From JAJEAD01 sp965221555 (GTDB lineage Bacteria > Pseudomonadota > Gammaproteobacteria > HK1), in NCBI GenBank assembly GCA_965221555.1, contig OZ244895.1:1984001-2048000 (forward strand): a stretch of 64,000 bases of DNA, written 5' to 3'. The translations under genes and the position numbers were made by a program. Below the pieces are notes generated by a model. That model worked only from the letters and a program-made list of their open reading frames with translations, searched no databases and was not told where the DNA came from. Numbering within the stretch: position 1 is the stretch's first letter; the number at the start of each line of letters is the position of its first letter. Below are positions 25,221-34,654 of this stretch, in pieces.

Positions 25221-26903
25221 TTGAGCGAATCGAGCGTAGTGCCCCGGAAGAGCCGGGACGAGCGCATCATGCGCCTGTTCATGGGCGTGATCGGCGTGTA
25301 CCTGATCGTGGTGCTCGGCCTTCCGCTCTACGCGATGCTCTCCAAGAGCTTCCAGGATCCGAACGGCGCCTTCGTGGGGTTCGCGAACTACGCCACCTAC
25401 TTTGGCACGCCGGCGCTCTTTCACTCCATTTCGAACAGCCTCTTCGTCGCCTCCCTCACGACGCTCATCACGGTCGTCCTCGCCTTCGTCTTTGCCTACG
25501 CCCTGACCTTCAGCCGCATGCGCTTCAAGAGTCTGTTCAAGGCGATCGCGATGTTCCCCATCCTGGTGCCGTCGCTGTTGCCCGGAATCGCGCTCGTCTA
25601 TCTCTTCGGCAATCAGGGAATGCTCAAGGAGCTGCTCTTCGGTCACAGCATCTACGGACCGATCGGGATCGTGATCGCGGAAGTGTTCTTCACCCTGCCG
25701 CACGCGGTCATCATCATCGTCACCGCGCTCTCCATCGCCGACGCGCGACTCTACGAAGCGGCCATCTCACTGCGGGCTTCGCGACTCAGGATCTTTTTCA
25801 CCGTCACCATTCCGGGCTGCCGCTACGGGCTCGTGAGCGCCGCGTTCGTGGTGTTCACCCTGGCGATAACCGATTTCGGCGCACCCAAGGTGATCGGCGG
25901 CGATTACAACGTGCTCGCCACCGACATCTACAAACAGGTGATCGGTCAGCAGAACTTCCGGATGGGGGCGGTGGTGAGCGTCATTCTGCTGATTCCGGCC
26001 GCCCTCGCATTCTGCGTGGACCGGATCGTGCAGCGGCGACAAGTGGCGCTGCTCTCCGCCCGCGCCGTGCCCTTCTTTCCGAGCCTGCGTCCCCGATTCG
26101 ACTGGTCGATGTTCGCCTACTGCAGCGTGGTCAGCGTGTTTCTAGTGGGCATGCTCGCGACCTGCCAGTACGCGGCGCTGGTCAAGTTCTATCCCTACGA
26201 CCTGAGTCTCGGCCTGACGAACTATCAGTTCGATCTCATGGACGGTGGCGGTTGGATCTCGTACTTCAATTCGATCGAGATGTCTTCGTATACCGCCTTT
26301 TTCGGGACGATAGTGGTCTTTGTCGGAGCGTACCTGGTGGAGAAGGGGAGAGGTTTCGCGCTCGGACGCTCCCTGTTTCAGTTCCTCGCGATGATGCCAA
26401 TGGCGGTTCCGGGGCTGGTGCTCGGGCTCGCCTACATCTTCTTCTTCAATCACCCCGACAATCCGCTCACATTTCTCTATCACACCATGGCGATACTCGT
26501 CATCAGCACCATTACCCACTTCTACACCGTCAGTCACATCACTGCGGGCACTGCGTTGAAGCAGATGGACGCCGAGTTCGAAGCGGTGTCGGCCTCTCTC
26601 AAACAGCCCTTCTACATCACGTTCTGGCGGGTCACGGTCCCCGTCTGCCTGCCGGTCATACTGGATATCGCGATCTATCTCTTCGTCAACGCGATGACCA
26701 CGGTGTCGGCGGTGGTGTTCCTGTATGGCCCCGACACCACGCTCGCCTCCGTGGCGGTATTGAACATGGACGACGCGGGGGACATCGCGCCCGCGGCGGC
26801 GATGGGCATGATGATCTTCTATACCTGCGCCGTCATGCGAATCGTGCACTACGCGGCGAGCCGCTTTCTCGAGTATCGCACGCAGGCCTGGCGCGCCCGG
26901 TGA
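25221..26903 (+). CDS. 2-aminoethylphosphonate-type ABC transporter, fused permease (PhnU-like)
   Basis: Inner-membrane permease of 560 aa made of two fused FbpB-like halves with about twelve membrane segments. EAA-type loops are visible as YEAAISLRASRLRIFFTVTI (first half) and FEAVSASLKQPFYITFWRVT (second half), which contact the ATPase. A single long permease is typical of this transporter type. The TTG at 25221 has GGAG seven bases upstream; an ATG at 25269 is an alternative. No phosphonate-degrading genes (phnW, phnX, phnA) are adjacent. Confidence 0.85.
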   Translation: MSESSVVPRKSRDERIMRLFMGVIGVYLIVVLGLPLYAMLSKSFQDPNGAFVGFANYATYFGTPALFHSISNSLFVASLTTLITVVLAFVFAYALTFSRMRFKSLFKAIAMFPILVPSLLPGIALVYLFGNQGMLKELLFGHSIYGPIGIVIAEVFFTLPHAVIIIVTALSIADARLYEAAISLRASRLRIFFTVTIPGCRYGLVSAAFVVFTLAITDFGAPKVIGGDYNVLATDIYKQVIGQQNFRMGAVVSVILLIPAALAFCVDRIVQRRQVALLSARAVPFFPSLRPRFDWSMFAYCSVVSVFLVGMLATCQYAALVKFYPYDLSLGLTNYQFDLMDGGGWISYFNSIEMSSYTAFFGTIVVFVGAYLVEKGRGFALGRSLFQFLAMMPMAVPGLVLGLAYIFFFNHPDNPLTFLYHTMAILVISTITHFYTVSHITAGTALKQMDAEFEAVSASLKQPFYITFWRVTVPVCLPVILDIAIYLFVNAMTTVSAVVFLYGPDTTLASVAVLNMDDAGDIAPAAAMGMMIFYTCAVMRIVHYAASRFLEYRTQAWRAR

Positions 26904-26925
26904 GGGTGCGCATGCGCCCCACCAC

Positions 26926-26970
26926 CATGGCGTTCTGGCGCCCGAAGCGGCCGAGGGTCGGTCGGATACT
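26926..26970 (-). repeat. Dispersed intergenic repeat, copy A
   Basis: On the minus strand it holds CTCGGCCGCTTCGGGCGCCA, matching copy B (33424-33475), which reads TTCGGCCGCTTCGGGCACCA. It lies between the convergent ends of the permease and the MTHFR-like gene. This is the most diverged of the clear copies. Confidence 0.5.
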
Positions 26971-27010
26971 GCGGCGGGCGCGGGACGGTATCTGCTCCGA
27001 TCGGCGGGCT

Positions 27011-27880
27011 TCAGTCCTCCGCGCTCGCGATGATGTCGGGGATCAGGTCTTCCCAGCCGATCGCCATGATGTGCACGCCATTGGCCATCGGGCGCACCTC
27101 GCGCAGGATGCGCGCCGCGATCGCAACGCTCGCCGCTTTGCGGTCCGGGGCATCGCCGATCTCCTTGATCAGCGCGTCGGGAATGCTGATTCCGGGCACT
27201 TTGGAGTTCATGTACTGCGCCATCTTCGGCGACTTGAGAGGGATGATGCCGGTCAGGAGGCAGAGATCCATGTCCCTCGTCGCTTCGATGAAGCGTTCGT
27301 AAGCGCCGATGTCGTAGACGGCCTGGGTCTGAAAGAAGCGGGCTCCCGCGTTCACTTTCTCCTCGAGGCGGCGCAGCTCGCCCGCGAGATCGGCGGCGCC
27401 CGGATTCACGACGGCGCCGAGCAGAAACTCGGCGGAACCGGCGAGCGGGTTTCCCATCATGTCCTCGCCCCGTGCGAGAGCGGAGGCGGCCGAGAGGAGG
27501 GCCGAGGAGAGCAGGTCGAACACCGCCTTGGCTTCCGGGTGGTCGCCGTTGGTGGGAGGATCCCCGCCCATGAACACGAGGTTGCGCACCCCCAGCGCGT
27601 GGGCGCCGAGCATGTCGGCTTGCAGGGCGAGGCGATTGCGGTCGCGACTCGTCATCTGCACGATGGGCTCGACGCCACGTTCGAGCAGGCGCCGCGCCGC
27701 CGCCATTGGCGCCATCGCCATGCGGGCGGCGTGCGAGTCGGTGAGGTTGAACGCGGTGACGACGTCCCGGAGCGCCTCCGCCGTGTCGAGGAGGGGACCG
27801 AGATCCGTTCCCTTGGGCGGGGTCAGTTCGGAGGTGACGACGAAGCGGCCGCTCTCGATCGCGGCTTTGAGCTTGCTCAT
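27011..27880 (-). CDS. Methylenetetrahydrofolate reductase family protein (methyltransferase-cluster type)
   Basis: FAD enzyme of 289 aa that would interconvert 5,10-methylene- and 5-methyl-tetrahydrofolate. It has FVVTSELTPPKGTD, AFNLTDSHAARMAM, QMTSRDRNRLALQADML and FFQTQAVYDIGAYERF. These motifs match the divergent clade seen with corrinoid methyltransferases rather than classic biosynthetic MetF, and are shared with the gene at 44984. It is divergent from soxB, so it may handle folate one-carbon units released from sarcosine. A TAAAAT at 27932-27937 may be a -10 element for soxB. Confidence 0.8.
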   Translation of the reverse strand: MSKLKAAIESGRFVVTSELTPPKGTDLGPLLDTAEALRDVVTAFNLTDSHAARMAMAPMAAARRLLERGVEPIVQMTSRDRNRLALQADMLGAHALGVRNLVFMGGDPPTNGDHPEAKAVFDLLSSALLSAASALARGEDMMGNPLAGSAEFLLGAVVNPGAADLAGELRRLEEKVNAGARFFQTQAVYDIGAYERFIEATRDMDLCLLTGIIPLKSPKMAQYMNSKVPGISIPDALIKEIGDAPDRKAASVAIAARILREVRPMANGVHIMAIGWEDLIPDIIASAED

Positions 27881-28064
27881 GGAACTCCCGAATGGCGCGG
27901 TGGGACGGGCGAGGGCGCGCGGAGCTTAAGGTAAAATCCCGCGAGCCCACAAGGCGGCGGACACCAGAGGTGCAGGCGTCCCTCGGCACGGCGAATCGGC
28001 GGCACGCCGGCGCCTCGGAGGGCGCGAGCGCAGAGAAGAAGGGCCGCTCTGACCACGAGGAACG

Positions 28065-29312
28065 ATGAAGTATTCGATTTTCAGCCTGCTGCGCAACGCC
28101 TTCTCCTACCACGAGAACTGGCCGGCGGCGTGGCGCAGCCCCGACCCGAGATCCGCCTACGACGTGGTGATCGTGGGCGGTGGTGGACACGGCCTCGCCA
28201 CCGCCTACTACTTGGCCAAACACCACCGCATCAGCAACGTGGCGGTGCTGGAGAAAGGCTGGCTCGGCGGCGGAAACACCGGACGCAACACCACCATCAT
28301 CCGTTCCAACTACCTGTGGGACGAGAGCGCCCACCTCTACGAGCATGCGTTGCGCCTATACGAGGGCTTGAGCCGCGACCTCAACTTCAACGTGATGCTG
28401 AGCCAGCGCGGCGTGCTGAACCTCGCCCACAATCTGGGGGACCTGCGAGAGCTCTCGCGTCGAGTCAACGCCATCCGACTGAACGGCATCGACTCCGAGA
28501 TTCTGACTCCGGCCGAGATCAAGGCGATGGTGCCGATCCTCAACACCTCTCCGACCTCACGCTATCCGGTGCTCGGGGCCTCCCTCCAGCGCCGCGGAGG
28601 CACCGCGCGCCACGACGCGGTGGCCTGGGGCCTGGCCAGAGGCGCCGACGCGCATGGCGTGGACATCATCCAGAACTGCGAGGTCACCGGGATCCGCACC
28701 AGCGCGGGCGTGGTGGAGGGCGTGGAGACTTCCCGCGGGTACATCCGGGCGAGGAAGGTGGGGGTGGTGGTCGCGGGCCACGCGAGCGTGCTGGCGGAGA
28801 TGGCGGGATTCAGGTTGCCGATCGAGAGCCATCCCTTGCAGGCCCTCGTTTCCGAGCCGATCAAGCCGATTCATCACTGTGTGGTGATGTCGAACGCGGT
28901 GCATGTGTACGTGAGTCAGTCCGACAAGGGAGAGCTGGTGATCGGAGCGGGGATCGACGCCTACAATTCCTACGCACAGCGCGGCAGTCTGCCGGTGATC
29001 GAAGAGCAGATGGGCGCCCTCATCGAGCTCTTCCCCATCTTTTCTCGCCTGCGCATGCTGCGCCAATGGGCGGGCATCGTGGACGTGTGCCCCGACGCGA
29101 GCCCCATCATCGGCAAGACGCCAGTGCGCAATCTCTATTTCAACTGCGGTTGGGGCACGGGGGGCTTCAAGGCCACTCCCGGCTCGGGCTGGGTCTTCGC
29201 CCATACCATCGCACACGATACGCCGCATCCGCTCAACGCGGCCTTTTCTCTCGACCGCTTCGCGAGCGGCGCGCTCGTCGACGAGCATGGCGCGGCCGCG
29301 GTCGCACACTGA
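28065..29312 (+). CDS. soxB: Sarcosine oxidase beta subunit
   Basis: Catalytic subunit of heterotetrameric sarcosine oxidase, which converts sarcosine, tetrahydrofolate and O2 to glycine, methylene-tetrahydrofolate and H2O2. The 415 aa protein has the FAD site DVVIVGGGGHGLATAYYLA, and H183 in GGTARHDAVAWG matches the histidine that binds FMN covalently. The C-terminus CGWGTGGFKATPGSG is typical. GAGGAA precedes the ATG. It is first in soxBDAG. Confidence 0.95.
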   Translation: MKYSIFSLLRNAFSYHENWPAAWRSPDPRSAYDVVIVGGGGHGLATAYYLAKHHRISNVAVLEKGWLGGGNTGRNTTIIRSNYLWDESAHLYEHALRLYEGLSRDLNFNVMLSQRGVLNLAHNLGDLRELSRRVNAIRLNGIDSEILTPAEIKAMVPILNTSPTSRYPVLGASLQRRGGTARHDAVAWGLARGADAHGVDIIQNCEVTGIRTSAGVVEGVETSRGYIRARKVGVVVAGHASVLAEMAGFRLPIESHPLQALVSEPIKPIHHCVVMSNAVHVYVSQSDKGELVIGAGIDAYNSYAQRGSLPVIEEQMGALIELFPIFSRLRMLRQWAGIVDVCPDASPIIGKTPVRNLYFNCGWGTGGFKATPGSGWVFAHTIAHDTPHPLNAAFSLDRFASGALVDEHGAAAVAH

Positions 29313-29333
29313 GCGCGGGTCGGGGACGAGACG

Positions 29334-29624
29334 GTGCTTCTGATCGAATGTCCGTGGTGCGGCCCTCGCAACGAGGACGAGTTCAGCTTCGGGGGCGAGG
29401 CTCACATCGTGCGCCCCGAGGTGCCGGAGGCGGAAAGCGACGCGGAATGGGCCGACTACCTGTTCATGCGTGCGAACCGCAAGGGGCTGCACCTTGAGCG
29501 ATGGGTGCACACGCACGGCTGCCGGCGCTGGTTCAATGTCGCCCGCGACACCGTGACTCACGAGATCAAGGCGGTCTACCGCATGGGCGAGAGGCCGCCC
29601 GCCCTCGCCGGGGGCGGAGGGTGA
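29334..29624 (+). CDS. soxD: Sarcosine oxidase delta subunit
   Basis: Small zinc-binding subunit of 96 aa. The ligand set is visible as LIECPWCGPRNEDEF and WVHTHGCRRWFNVARDT. The start is GTG. The stop overlaps the soxA start by four bases (GTGA). Confidence 0.93.
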   Translation: MLLIECPWCGPRNEDEFSFGGEAHIVRPEVPEAESDAEWADYLFMRANRKGLHLERWVHTHGCRRWFNVARDTVTHEIKAVYRMGERPPALAGGGG

Positions 29625-32600
29625 GAGAGCAACGGTATCGTCTCTTCGCCGGGGGACGGATCGACAGGGAGCGCCCCTTGCGCTTCCACTTCGACGGCGA
29701 GAGCTACACCGGCTTTGCGGGCGACACCGTCGCCTCGGCATTGCTCGCGCACGGCGTGCACATGGTCGCGCGCAGCTTCAAGTACCATCGGCCGCGCGGC
29801 ATTTTCAGCGCCGGCTCGGAGGAGCCGAACGCGCTGCTCCAGGTGGGCAGGGGAGCGCGAACCCTGCCCAACCAGCGAGCGACCCAGGTCGAGCTGTACG
29901 AGGGACTGAGCGCCACCAGCCAGAACTGCTGGCCGAGCCTGGCTTTCGACGCCGGCGCGGTGAGCAACCTGCTCTCGCCCCTCTTTCCCGCCGGCTTCTA
30001 CTACAAGACCTTCATGTGGCCGCCTTCATTCTGGTACCGCCACTATGAGCCTCTGATCCGTCGCGCCGCCGGCCTCGGTCGAAGCCCGACCGAACCCGAC
30101 CCGGACCGCTACGACAAGACCCACGTGCACTGCGACGTTCTCGTCGTCGGGGGCGGCGCCGCGGGAATCGCCGCCGCCCTCGCCGCGGGGCGTACCGGCG
30201 CACGGGTCATCCTTGCCGACGAACAGTCCGAGCCCGGCGGCTGGCTGCTGGGCTCGAAGACCCGCATCGACAACGCCCCCGCCATCGAGTGGGTGTCCTC
30301 GGCACTCGACGATCTGCGCGCGATGGGTGAAGTGACGGTGCTCTCCAGAACCACCGTTACCGGCTACTACGACCACAACTATCTCGTGGCGCTCGAACGC
30401 GTCACCGATCACCTGCCTCCGGGCTCCGATGCCACGCGCCCGCGTCAACGCCTGTGGAAGATCCGGGCTCGGCAAGTAGTGCTCGCACCTGGCGCGCACG
30501 AACGGCCCCTGGTGTTCCGCAACAACGATCGACCCGGAATCATGCTCGCGGGCGCCGCCCGGCAGTACGTCAACCGCTATGCGGTGCGTCCCGGCGAATC
30601 GGCGGTGGTGGCCACCAACAACGACAGCGCCTACGCGGCGGCGATCACCCTCTCCGACTGCGGCATGCGGGTCCACATCGTGGACGTGCGCACCCGCGCC
30701 CCGGAGGCGCTGGCGGCGGCGGCGAAGCAGCGCTCGATCGAGGTGCTCACGGGACACGCAGTCGCCGCCGCGCACGGCCGGGCCCGGGTGCGGGGGGTGA
30801 CCGTGGCTCCCCTCGATGCGGCAAAGACCGGCTATACGGGAACGCCCCGCCGTCTCGCCTGCGACCTCGTCGCGATGTCCGGCGGCCTGAATCCCGCCGT
30901 GTACCTCTTCTCGCAGTCGGGGGGCCGTATCGTGTACGCGCCGGAGCGCGGCTGCTTCGTGCCGGGGGAGTCGGTTCAGGCCGAGCGCTCCGCGGGCGCC
31001 GCCAACGGCACCTTTCCCCTCTCCTACTGCCTCTCCGAGGGGCGCGAGGTCGGCAAGGCGGCGGCCGCCGCCGCCGGCTTCCGCAAGCGGGGGGGCTTGC
31101 GTTCCCCGCGGGTGGAGGGCGAGCGCGAGCAGCCCCCCGAGTCGTGGTGGGTCAGTCCCTCCCTTCGTCCCGGCGGGCCTCTCGACAAGCACTTCGTGGA
31201 TTTCCAGAACGACGTGAGCGCCGCGGACATTGCGCTCGCCGCCCGCGAGGGTTATCGCTCGGTGGAGCACACCAAGCGCTACACCACCACCGGGATGGGA
31301 ACGGATCAGGGCAAGACGAGCAACGCGAACGCGATCGCGGTCATGGGCCAGGCCCTCGGGATGGACCCATCCCAGGTCGGAACGACCACCTTTCGCCCCC
31401 CCTACACCCCGCTCACCTTCGGAGCGCTCGCGGGCCGGGACATCGGTGAACTCGCCGACCCGGTGCGCACCACCCCGATGCACGACTGGCACGTCGCCCA
31501 GGGGGCCATGTTCGAAGACGTGGGGCAGTGGAAGCGCCCCTGGTACTACCCCGCGGCGGGTGAGTCGATGCGTGACGCGGTCAACCGGGAGTGCCTGGCG
31601 ACCCGCAACACCATCGGCATTCTGGACGCGACCACGCTCGGCAAGATCGACATCCAGGGCCGGGACGCGGCAGAGTTTCTGAACCGTATCTACACCAACG
31701 GATTCAAGAAGCTTCCGGTGGGGCGCTGCCGCTACGGCCTCATGTGCGGCGAGGACGGCATGGTCTTCGATGACGGGGTGACGGCGCGCCTCGACGAGCA
31801 TCACTTCCTCATGTCCACCACCACGGGCGGCGCCGCCCGGGTACTGGCCTGGCTGGAAGAGTGGGCGCAGACCGAGTGGCCGCAGCTCGAGGTCTACTTC
31901 AACTCGGTCACCGAGCAGTACGCGGTCGCGGGAATCTCGGGCCCGTTCGCCCGCGCGCTGCTCTCGGAGCTCGCCACCGGCATCGATCTCGCGCCCGAGT
32001 CCCTGCCCTTCATGAGCTGGCGCGACGGGCAGGTAGCGGGAATCCCCGCCCGGATCATGCGGGTATCCTTCACCGGCGAGAGCTCCTTCGAAATCAGCGT
32101 GGCGGCCGATTTCGGTCTGTACCTTTGGACGACCCTGATGCGACGGGGCGCACGCTACGGCATCACGCCCTTCGGCACCGAGGCGATGCACGTGCTGCGA
32201 GCCGAGAAGGGTTTCGTCATCGCCGGGCAGGACACCGACGGTACCGTGACTCCCGACGACCTTGGCCTTGGCAAAATGGTGGGTCGTCACAAGGACTTCA
32301 TCGGCAAGCGTTCACTCTCGCGAGCGGATACGCGTCGTGAAGACCGCAAGCAGCTCGTGGGACTGCTTACCGAAGACCCGCAGATGGTGCTTCCGGAAGG
32401 GGCGCAGATCGTCGAGCGGGTGATGCCTCGGCCTCCCATGCGGATGATCGGGCACGTGACCTCGAGCTACTACAGCGCGAACCTGGGACGCTCGATCGCG
32501 CTCGCACTCCTGCGCAGCGGCCGCCAGCGCCACGGGGAGCGCGTGATCCTGCCCCTGCCCAGGCGCAGGGTGGCCGCCACCGTCACCGCGCCGGTGTTCA

Positions 32601-32632
32601 TCGACCCCGACGGGGAGCGCATGCGCGCCTGA
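29621..32632 (+). CDS. soxA: Sarcosine oxidase alpha subunit
   Basis: Large subunit of 1003 aa that binds NAD+ and tetrahydrofolate. Domains in order: an N-terminal ferredoxin-like Fer2_4 fold (FAGDTVASALLAHGVHMVAR), a Rossmann domain (VLVVGGGAAGIAAALAAGR, about residue 170), a second nucleotide domain, and from about residue 610 a glycine-cleavage T-protein-like aminomethyltransferase domain (RCRYGLMCGEDGMVFDDGV, GESSFEISV). That last domain transfers the one-carbon unit to folate. The GTG start follows GGAGG closely and overlaps soxD. Confidence 0.95.
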   Translation: MREQRYRLFAGGRIDRERPLRFHFDGESYTGFAGDTVASALLAHGVHMVARSFKYHRPRGIFSAGSEEPNALLQVGRGARTLPNQRATQVELYEGLSATSQNCWPSLAFDAGAVSNLLSPLFPAGFYYKTFMWPPSFWYRHYEPLIRRAAGLGRSPTEPDPDRYDKTHVHCDVLVVGGGAAGIAAALAAGRTGARVILADEQSEPGGWLLGSKTRIDNAPAIEWVSSALDDLRAMGEVTVLSRTTVTGYYDHNYLVALERVTDHLPPGSDATRPRQRLWKIRARQVVLAPGAHERPLVFRNNDRPGIMLAGAARQYVNRYAVRPGESAVVATNNDSAYAAAITLSDCGMRVHIVDVRTRAPEALAAAAKQRSIEVLTGHAVAAAHGRARVRGVTVAPLDAAKTGYTGTPRRLACDLVAMSGGLNPAVYLFSQSGGRIVYAPERGCFVPGESVQAERSAGAANGTFPLSYCLSEGREVGKAAAAAAGFRKRGGLRSPRVEGEREQPPESWWVSPSLRPGGPLDKHFVDFQNDVSAADIALAAREGYRSVEHTKRYTTTGMGTDQGKTSNANAIAVMGQALGMDPSQVGTTTFRPPYTPLTFGALAGRDIGELADPVRTTPMHDWHVAQGAMFEDVGQWKRPWYYPAAGESMRDAVNRECLATRNTIGILDATTLGKIDIQGRDAAEFLNRIYTNGFKKLPVGRCRYGLMCGEDGMVFDDGVTARLDEHHFLMSTTTGGAARVLAWLEEWAQTEWPQLEVYFNSVTEQYAVAGISGPFARALLSELATGIDLAPESLPFMSWRDGQVAGIPARIMRVSFTGESSFEISVAADFGLYLWTTLMRRGARYGITPFGTEAMHVLRAEKGFVIAGQDTDGTVTPDDLGLGKMVGRHKDFIGKRSLSRADTRREDRKQLVGLLTEDPQMVLPEGAQIVERVMPRPPMRMIGHVTSSYYSANLGRSIALALLRSGRQRHGERVILPLPRRRVAATVTAPVFIDPDGERMRA

Positions 32633-32667
32633 GAGGAGGAGGGGCCGAGTGAACGGGAGCATGCCAC

Positions 32668-33279
32668 ATGCCCACTAGCGAATACTTGCGTCAGTCCGCG
32701 CTCGCCGCCCTCGGCCTGGCGGCAAAGGCGCGCGTGCGACCCGAGGGTGAAGCCGGGGTGGTCCTGCGCGAGTGCGCTCACCGTGCCCAGCTCTGCCTGC
32801 GAGGCGGTCCTGGCGCGGACTTCGAGGAGGCGGTCGCGGGGGTGCTGGGAGTCCGGCCGCCGCTCGAGCCGGGGTCTTCCGCGATACACGCAGACACGCA
32901 CCTGCTCTGGCTCGGGCCGGACGAATGGCTCGCGGTGTTCCCCGACGAACACCGAGAGGAGGTCCTGACCAGCCTTCGCGGCGCGCTCGCGTCCTTGCAT
33001 GCCGCGGTGGTGGACACAAGCCATGCCCGCGCAATCATCGAGTTGTCGGGCGCATGCGCGCGCGACGTGCTGCGCAAGGGCTGCCACCTCGACCTTCATC
33101 CATCGCGCTTCGGGGTGGGAAGCGTGGCCCAGTCGAAGTTCGCCCGGTGCCACGTCCTGTTGCACCAGAGCGATGACGCGCCCACCTATGGCCTCCATGT
33201 CCCGCGCAGCTTCGCCCGCTACCTGTGGTCGTGGCTCGAAGACGCGGCGGCGGAGTACACGCCCTCCATAGAAGCCTGA
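32668..33279 (+). CDS. soxG: Sarcosine oxidase gamma subunit
   Basis: Fourth subunit, 203 aa, related to the T-protein fold. Typical motifs are LLWLGPDEWLAVFP, VVDTSHARAIIELSG, VLRKGCHLDLHPSRFG and SFARYLWSWLEDAA. It lies 35 bp after soxA with GGGAG upstream, completing the order B-D-A-G. Confidence 0.92.
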   Translation: MPTSEYLRQSALAALGLAAKARVRPEGEAGVVLRECAHRAQLCLRGGPGADFEEAVAGVLGVRPPLEPGSSAIHADTHLLWLGPDEWLAVFPDEHREEVLTSLRGALASLHAAVVDTSHARAIIELSGACARDVLRKGCHLDLHPSRFGVGSVAQSKFARCHVLLHQSDDAPTYGLHVPRSFARYLWSWLEDAAAEYTPSIEA

Positions 33280-33601
33280 GGGCCGTCGCCCCGCCGCGCC
33301 GTCGCCTCGGCTGTTCGTCGCAGAGCCCAGTCCGCTCGCGGTTGCGGGTTGTACCGCCCGCGCCGCTTCGTCGTCTGCTTCCGGGTCATCGTTGCGCGCC
33401 GTCCGGTCAGTGCGGCCCGTCCGCGCGGCGTGCTGGTGCCCGAAGCGGCCGAAAATCGGTGAAGCATCCGGGCTGAGACCGCCATGACGCCGTGGCCCAG
33501 ACCACTCCACGAACGAATACCGTTCGGGACCGGCAGCCGGGAGATTGCCGCACGCGGCGGCCCGTCCACCTGGCGGGACAGGCCGCCGCGCCGGCGCGGA
33601 C
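33280..33601. other. Convergent intergenic region between soxG and the TRAP binding-protein gene
   Basis: No credible gene in 322 bp. It holds repeat copy B at 33424-33475, whose inner flank (33320-33420) also resembles the interior of the composite repeats near 50.4 and 53.1 kb. No clear terminator outside the repeat. Confidence 0.5.
33424..33475 (-). repeat. Dispersed intergenic repeat, copy B
   Basis: On the minus strand it contains CTTCACCGATTTTCGGCCGC, the family core, followed by TTCGGGCACCAGCACGCCG. It sits between two convergent gene ends. Confidence 0.7.
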
Positions 33602-34654
33602 TCAGGTGTAGCGGTAGGGTCTTCCCGCCTCGGCCATCGCCGCGTTGTAGGCCCGCAGGATGCCCACCACCTTGGCGGTACGCGGGGTTTGGGCCGCGAT
33701 CTCGTCCCAGAACTTGACCGCTTCGGCCTCCACCGTCGCCCATTCCTCATCCGGAATCGAAGTCAGTTCGAGCTTGGTCCCGTTGACCCGCAGATCCGCC
33801 TCGCCACCCCAGTACCAGTACTGACGGTAGTAGTGCGAACTGTCCATGCACAGGCGGAAGAGCTCCTGCAGGTGCGCGGGCAATGCGTCCCACTTCTCGG
33901 AGTTCGCGAAGTACGAGCCGCACCAGGCGCCGGAGATGTTGTTGGTGAGGAAGTAGTTGGTCACGTCGGCCCACCCCACCGTGTAGTCCTCGGTGATGCC
34001 GGACCAGGCGATGCCATCGAGTTCTCCGGTCTGCACCGCGACTTCGATGTCCTCCCAGGGCAGAGTCACGGGGACCACCCCGAATCGGGATAGGAATCGT
34101 CCCGCGGTGGGGAACGTGAACACGCGAAGACCCTTCAGGTCTTCAAGGCTGCGAATGGGGTTTACAGTGTTGAAATGACAGGGATCCCAGGCGCCGGCGC
34201 TCAGCCAGGTGACTCCCTCGATCTCGCCGTAGGCCTCCGCCCAGATCTCGTTCAGACCCCACTGATGGAAGAGCACGGGGACATCGAGGCTGTAGCGGGT
34301 AGCGAACGGGAAGTAGCCGCCGAAGACGGAGATGTCCACGGGTGCGGCAATGGAGTCGTCGTCCGACTGGACGGCGTCGATCGTGCCTCGCTGCATGGCG
34401 CGGAACAGCTCACCGGTGGGTACGAGCTGGTCGGCGAAGTAGAGCTCGATCTCCATTTCCCCGTTCGCCACCTTGTTGAACGAGTCGATGGAAGGCTTGA
34501 TCACGTGCTCGGCGAGCGCGGGGCCGGCGTAGGTCTGAAGCCGCCACTTGATCTTCGTTTTCGATTGCGCGTGGACCGCGGGAGCGGCGATTGTCGCCGC
34601 GCCGGCCGCGCCGGCCACTCCCGCCTTCTTGAGAAAGCTGCGTCTGCTGGTCAT
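33602..34654 (-). CDS. TRAP transporter solute-binding protein, DctP family
   Basis: Periplasmic binding protein of 350 aa. The N-terminus TSRRSFLKKAG is a Tat signal (SRRxFLK) with a hydrophobic stretch ending VHAQ. The TAXI/DctP-type fold shows FADQLVPTGELFRAMQRGTID, LKGLRVFTFPTAG with a possible carboxylate-binding arginine, and DGIAWSGITEDYTVGW. It is divergent from the membrane subunits. Aromatic residues in the C-terminus (HYYRQYWYWGGEAD) are typical of binding proteins for organic acids such as 2-oxoacids; the ligand is not certain. Confidence 0.87.
   Translation of the reverse strand: MTSRRSFLKKAGVAGAAGAATIAAPAVHAQSKTKIKWRLQTYAGPALAEHVIKPSIDSFNKVANGEMEIELYFADQLVPTGELFRAMQRGTIDAVQSDDDSIAAPVDISVFGGYFPFATRYSLDVPVLFHQWGLNEIWAEAYGEIEGVTWLSAGAWDPCHFNTVNPIRSLEDLKGLRVFTFPTAGRFLSRFGVVPVTLPWEDIEVAVQTGELDGIAWSGITEDYTVGWADVTNYFLTNNISGAWCGSYFANSEKWDALPAHLQELFRLCMDSSHYYRQYWYWGGEADLRVNGTKLELTSIPDEEWATVEAEAVKFWDEIAAQTPRTAKVVGILRAYNAAMAEAGRPYRYT

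Noticed and set aside
25121..27934. A 937-codon plus-strand open frame
   Set aside because: It runs through the permease gene in another frame and on through the MTHFR-like gene; it has no domain features and is arginine-rich like other out-of-frame translations.
27881..28064. Glycine riboswitch ahead of soxB
   Set aside because: No tandem glycine-aptamer core was recognised; the region shows only a possible -10 hexamer.
30026..32290. A 754-codon open frame on the minus strand
   Set aside because: It is the mirror of soxA in a GC-rich gene; soxA on the plus strand has full family motifs and operon context.
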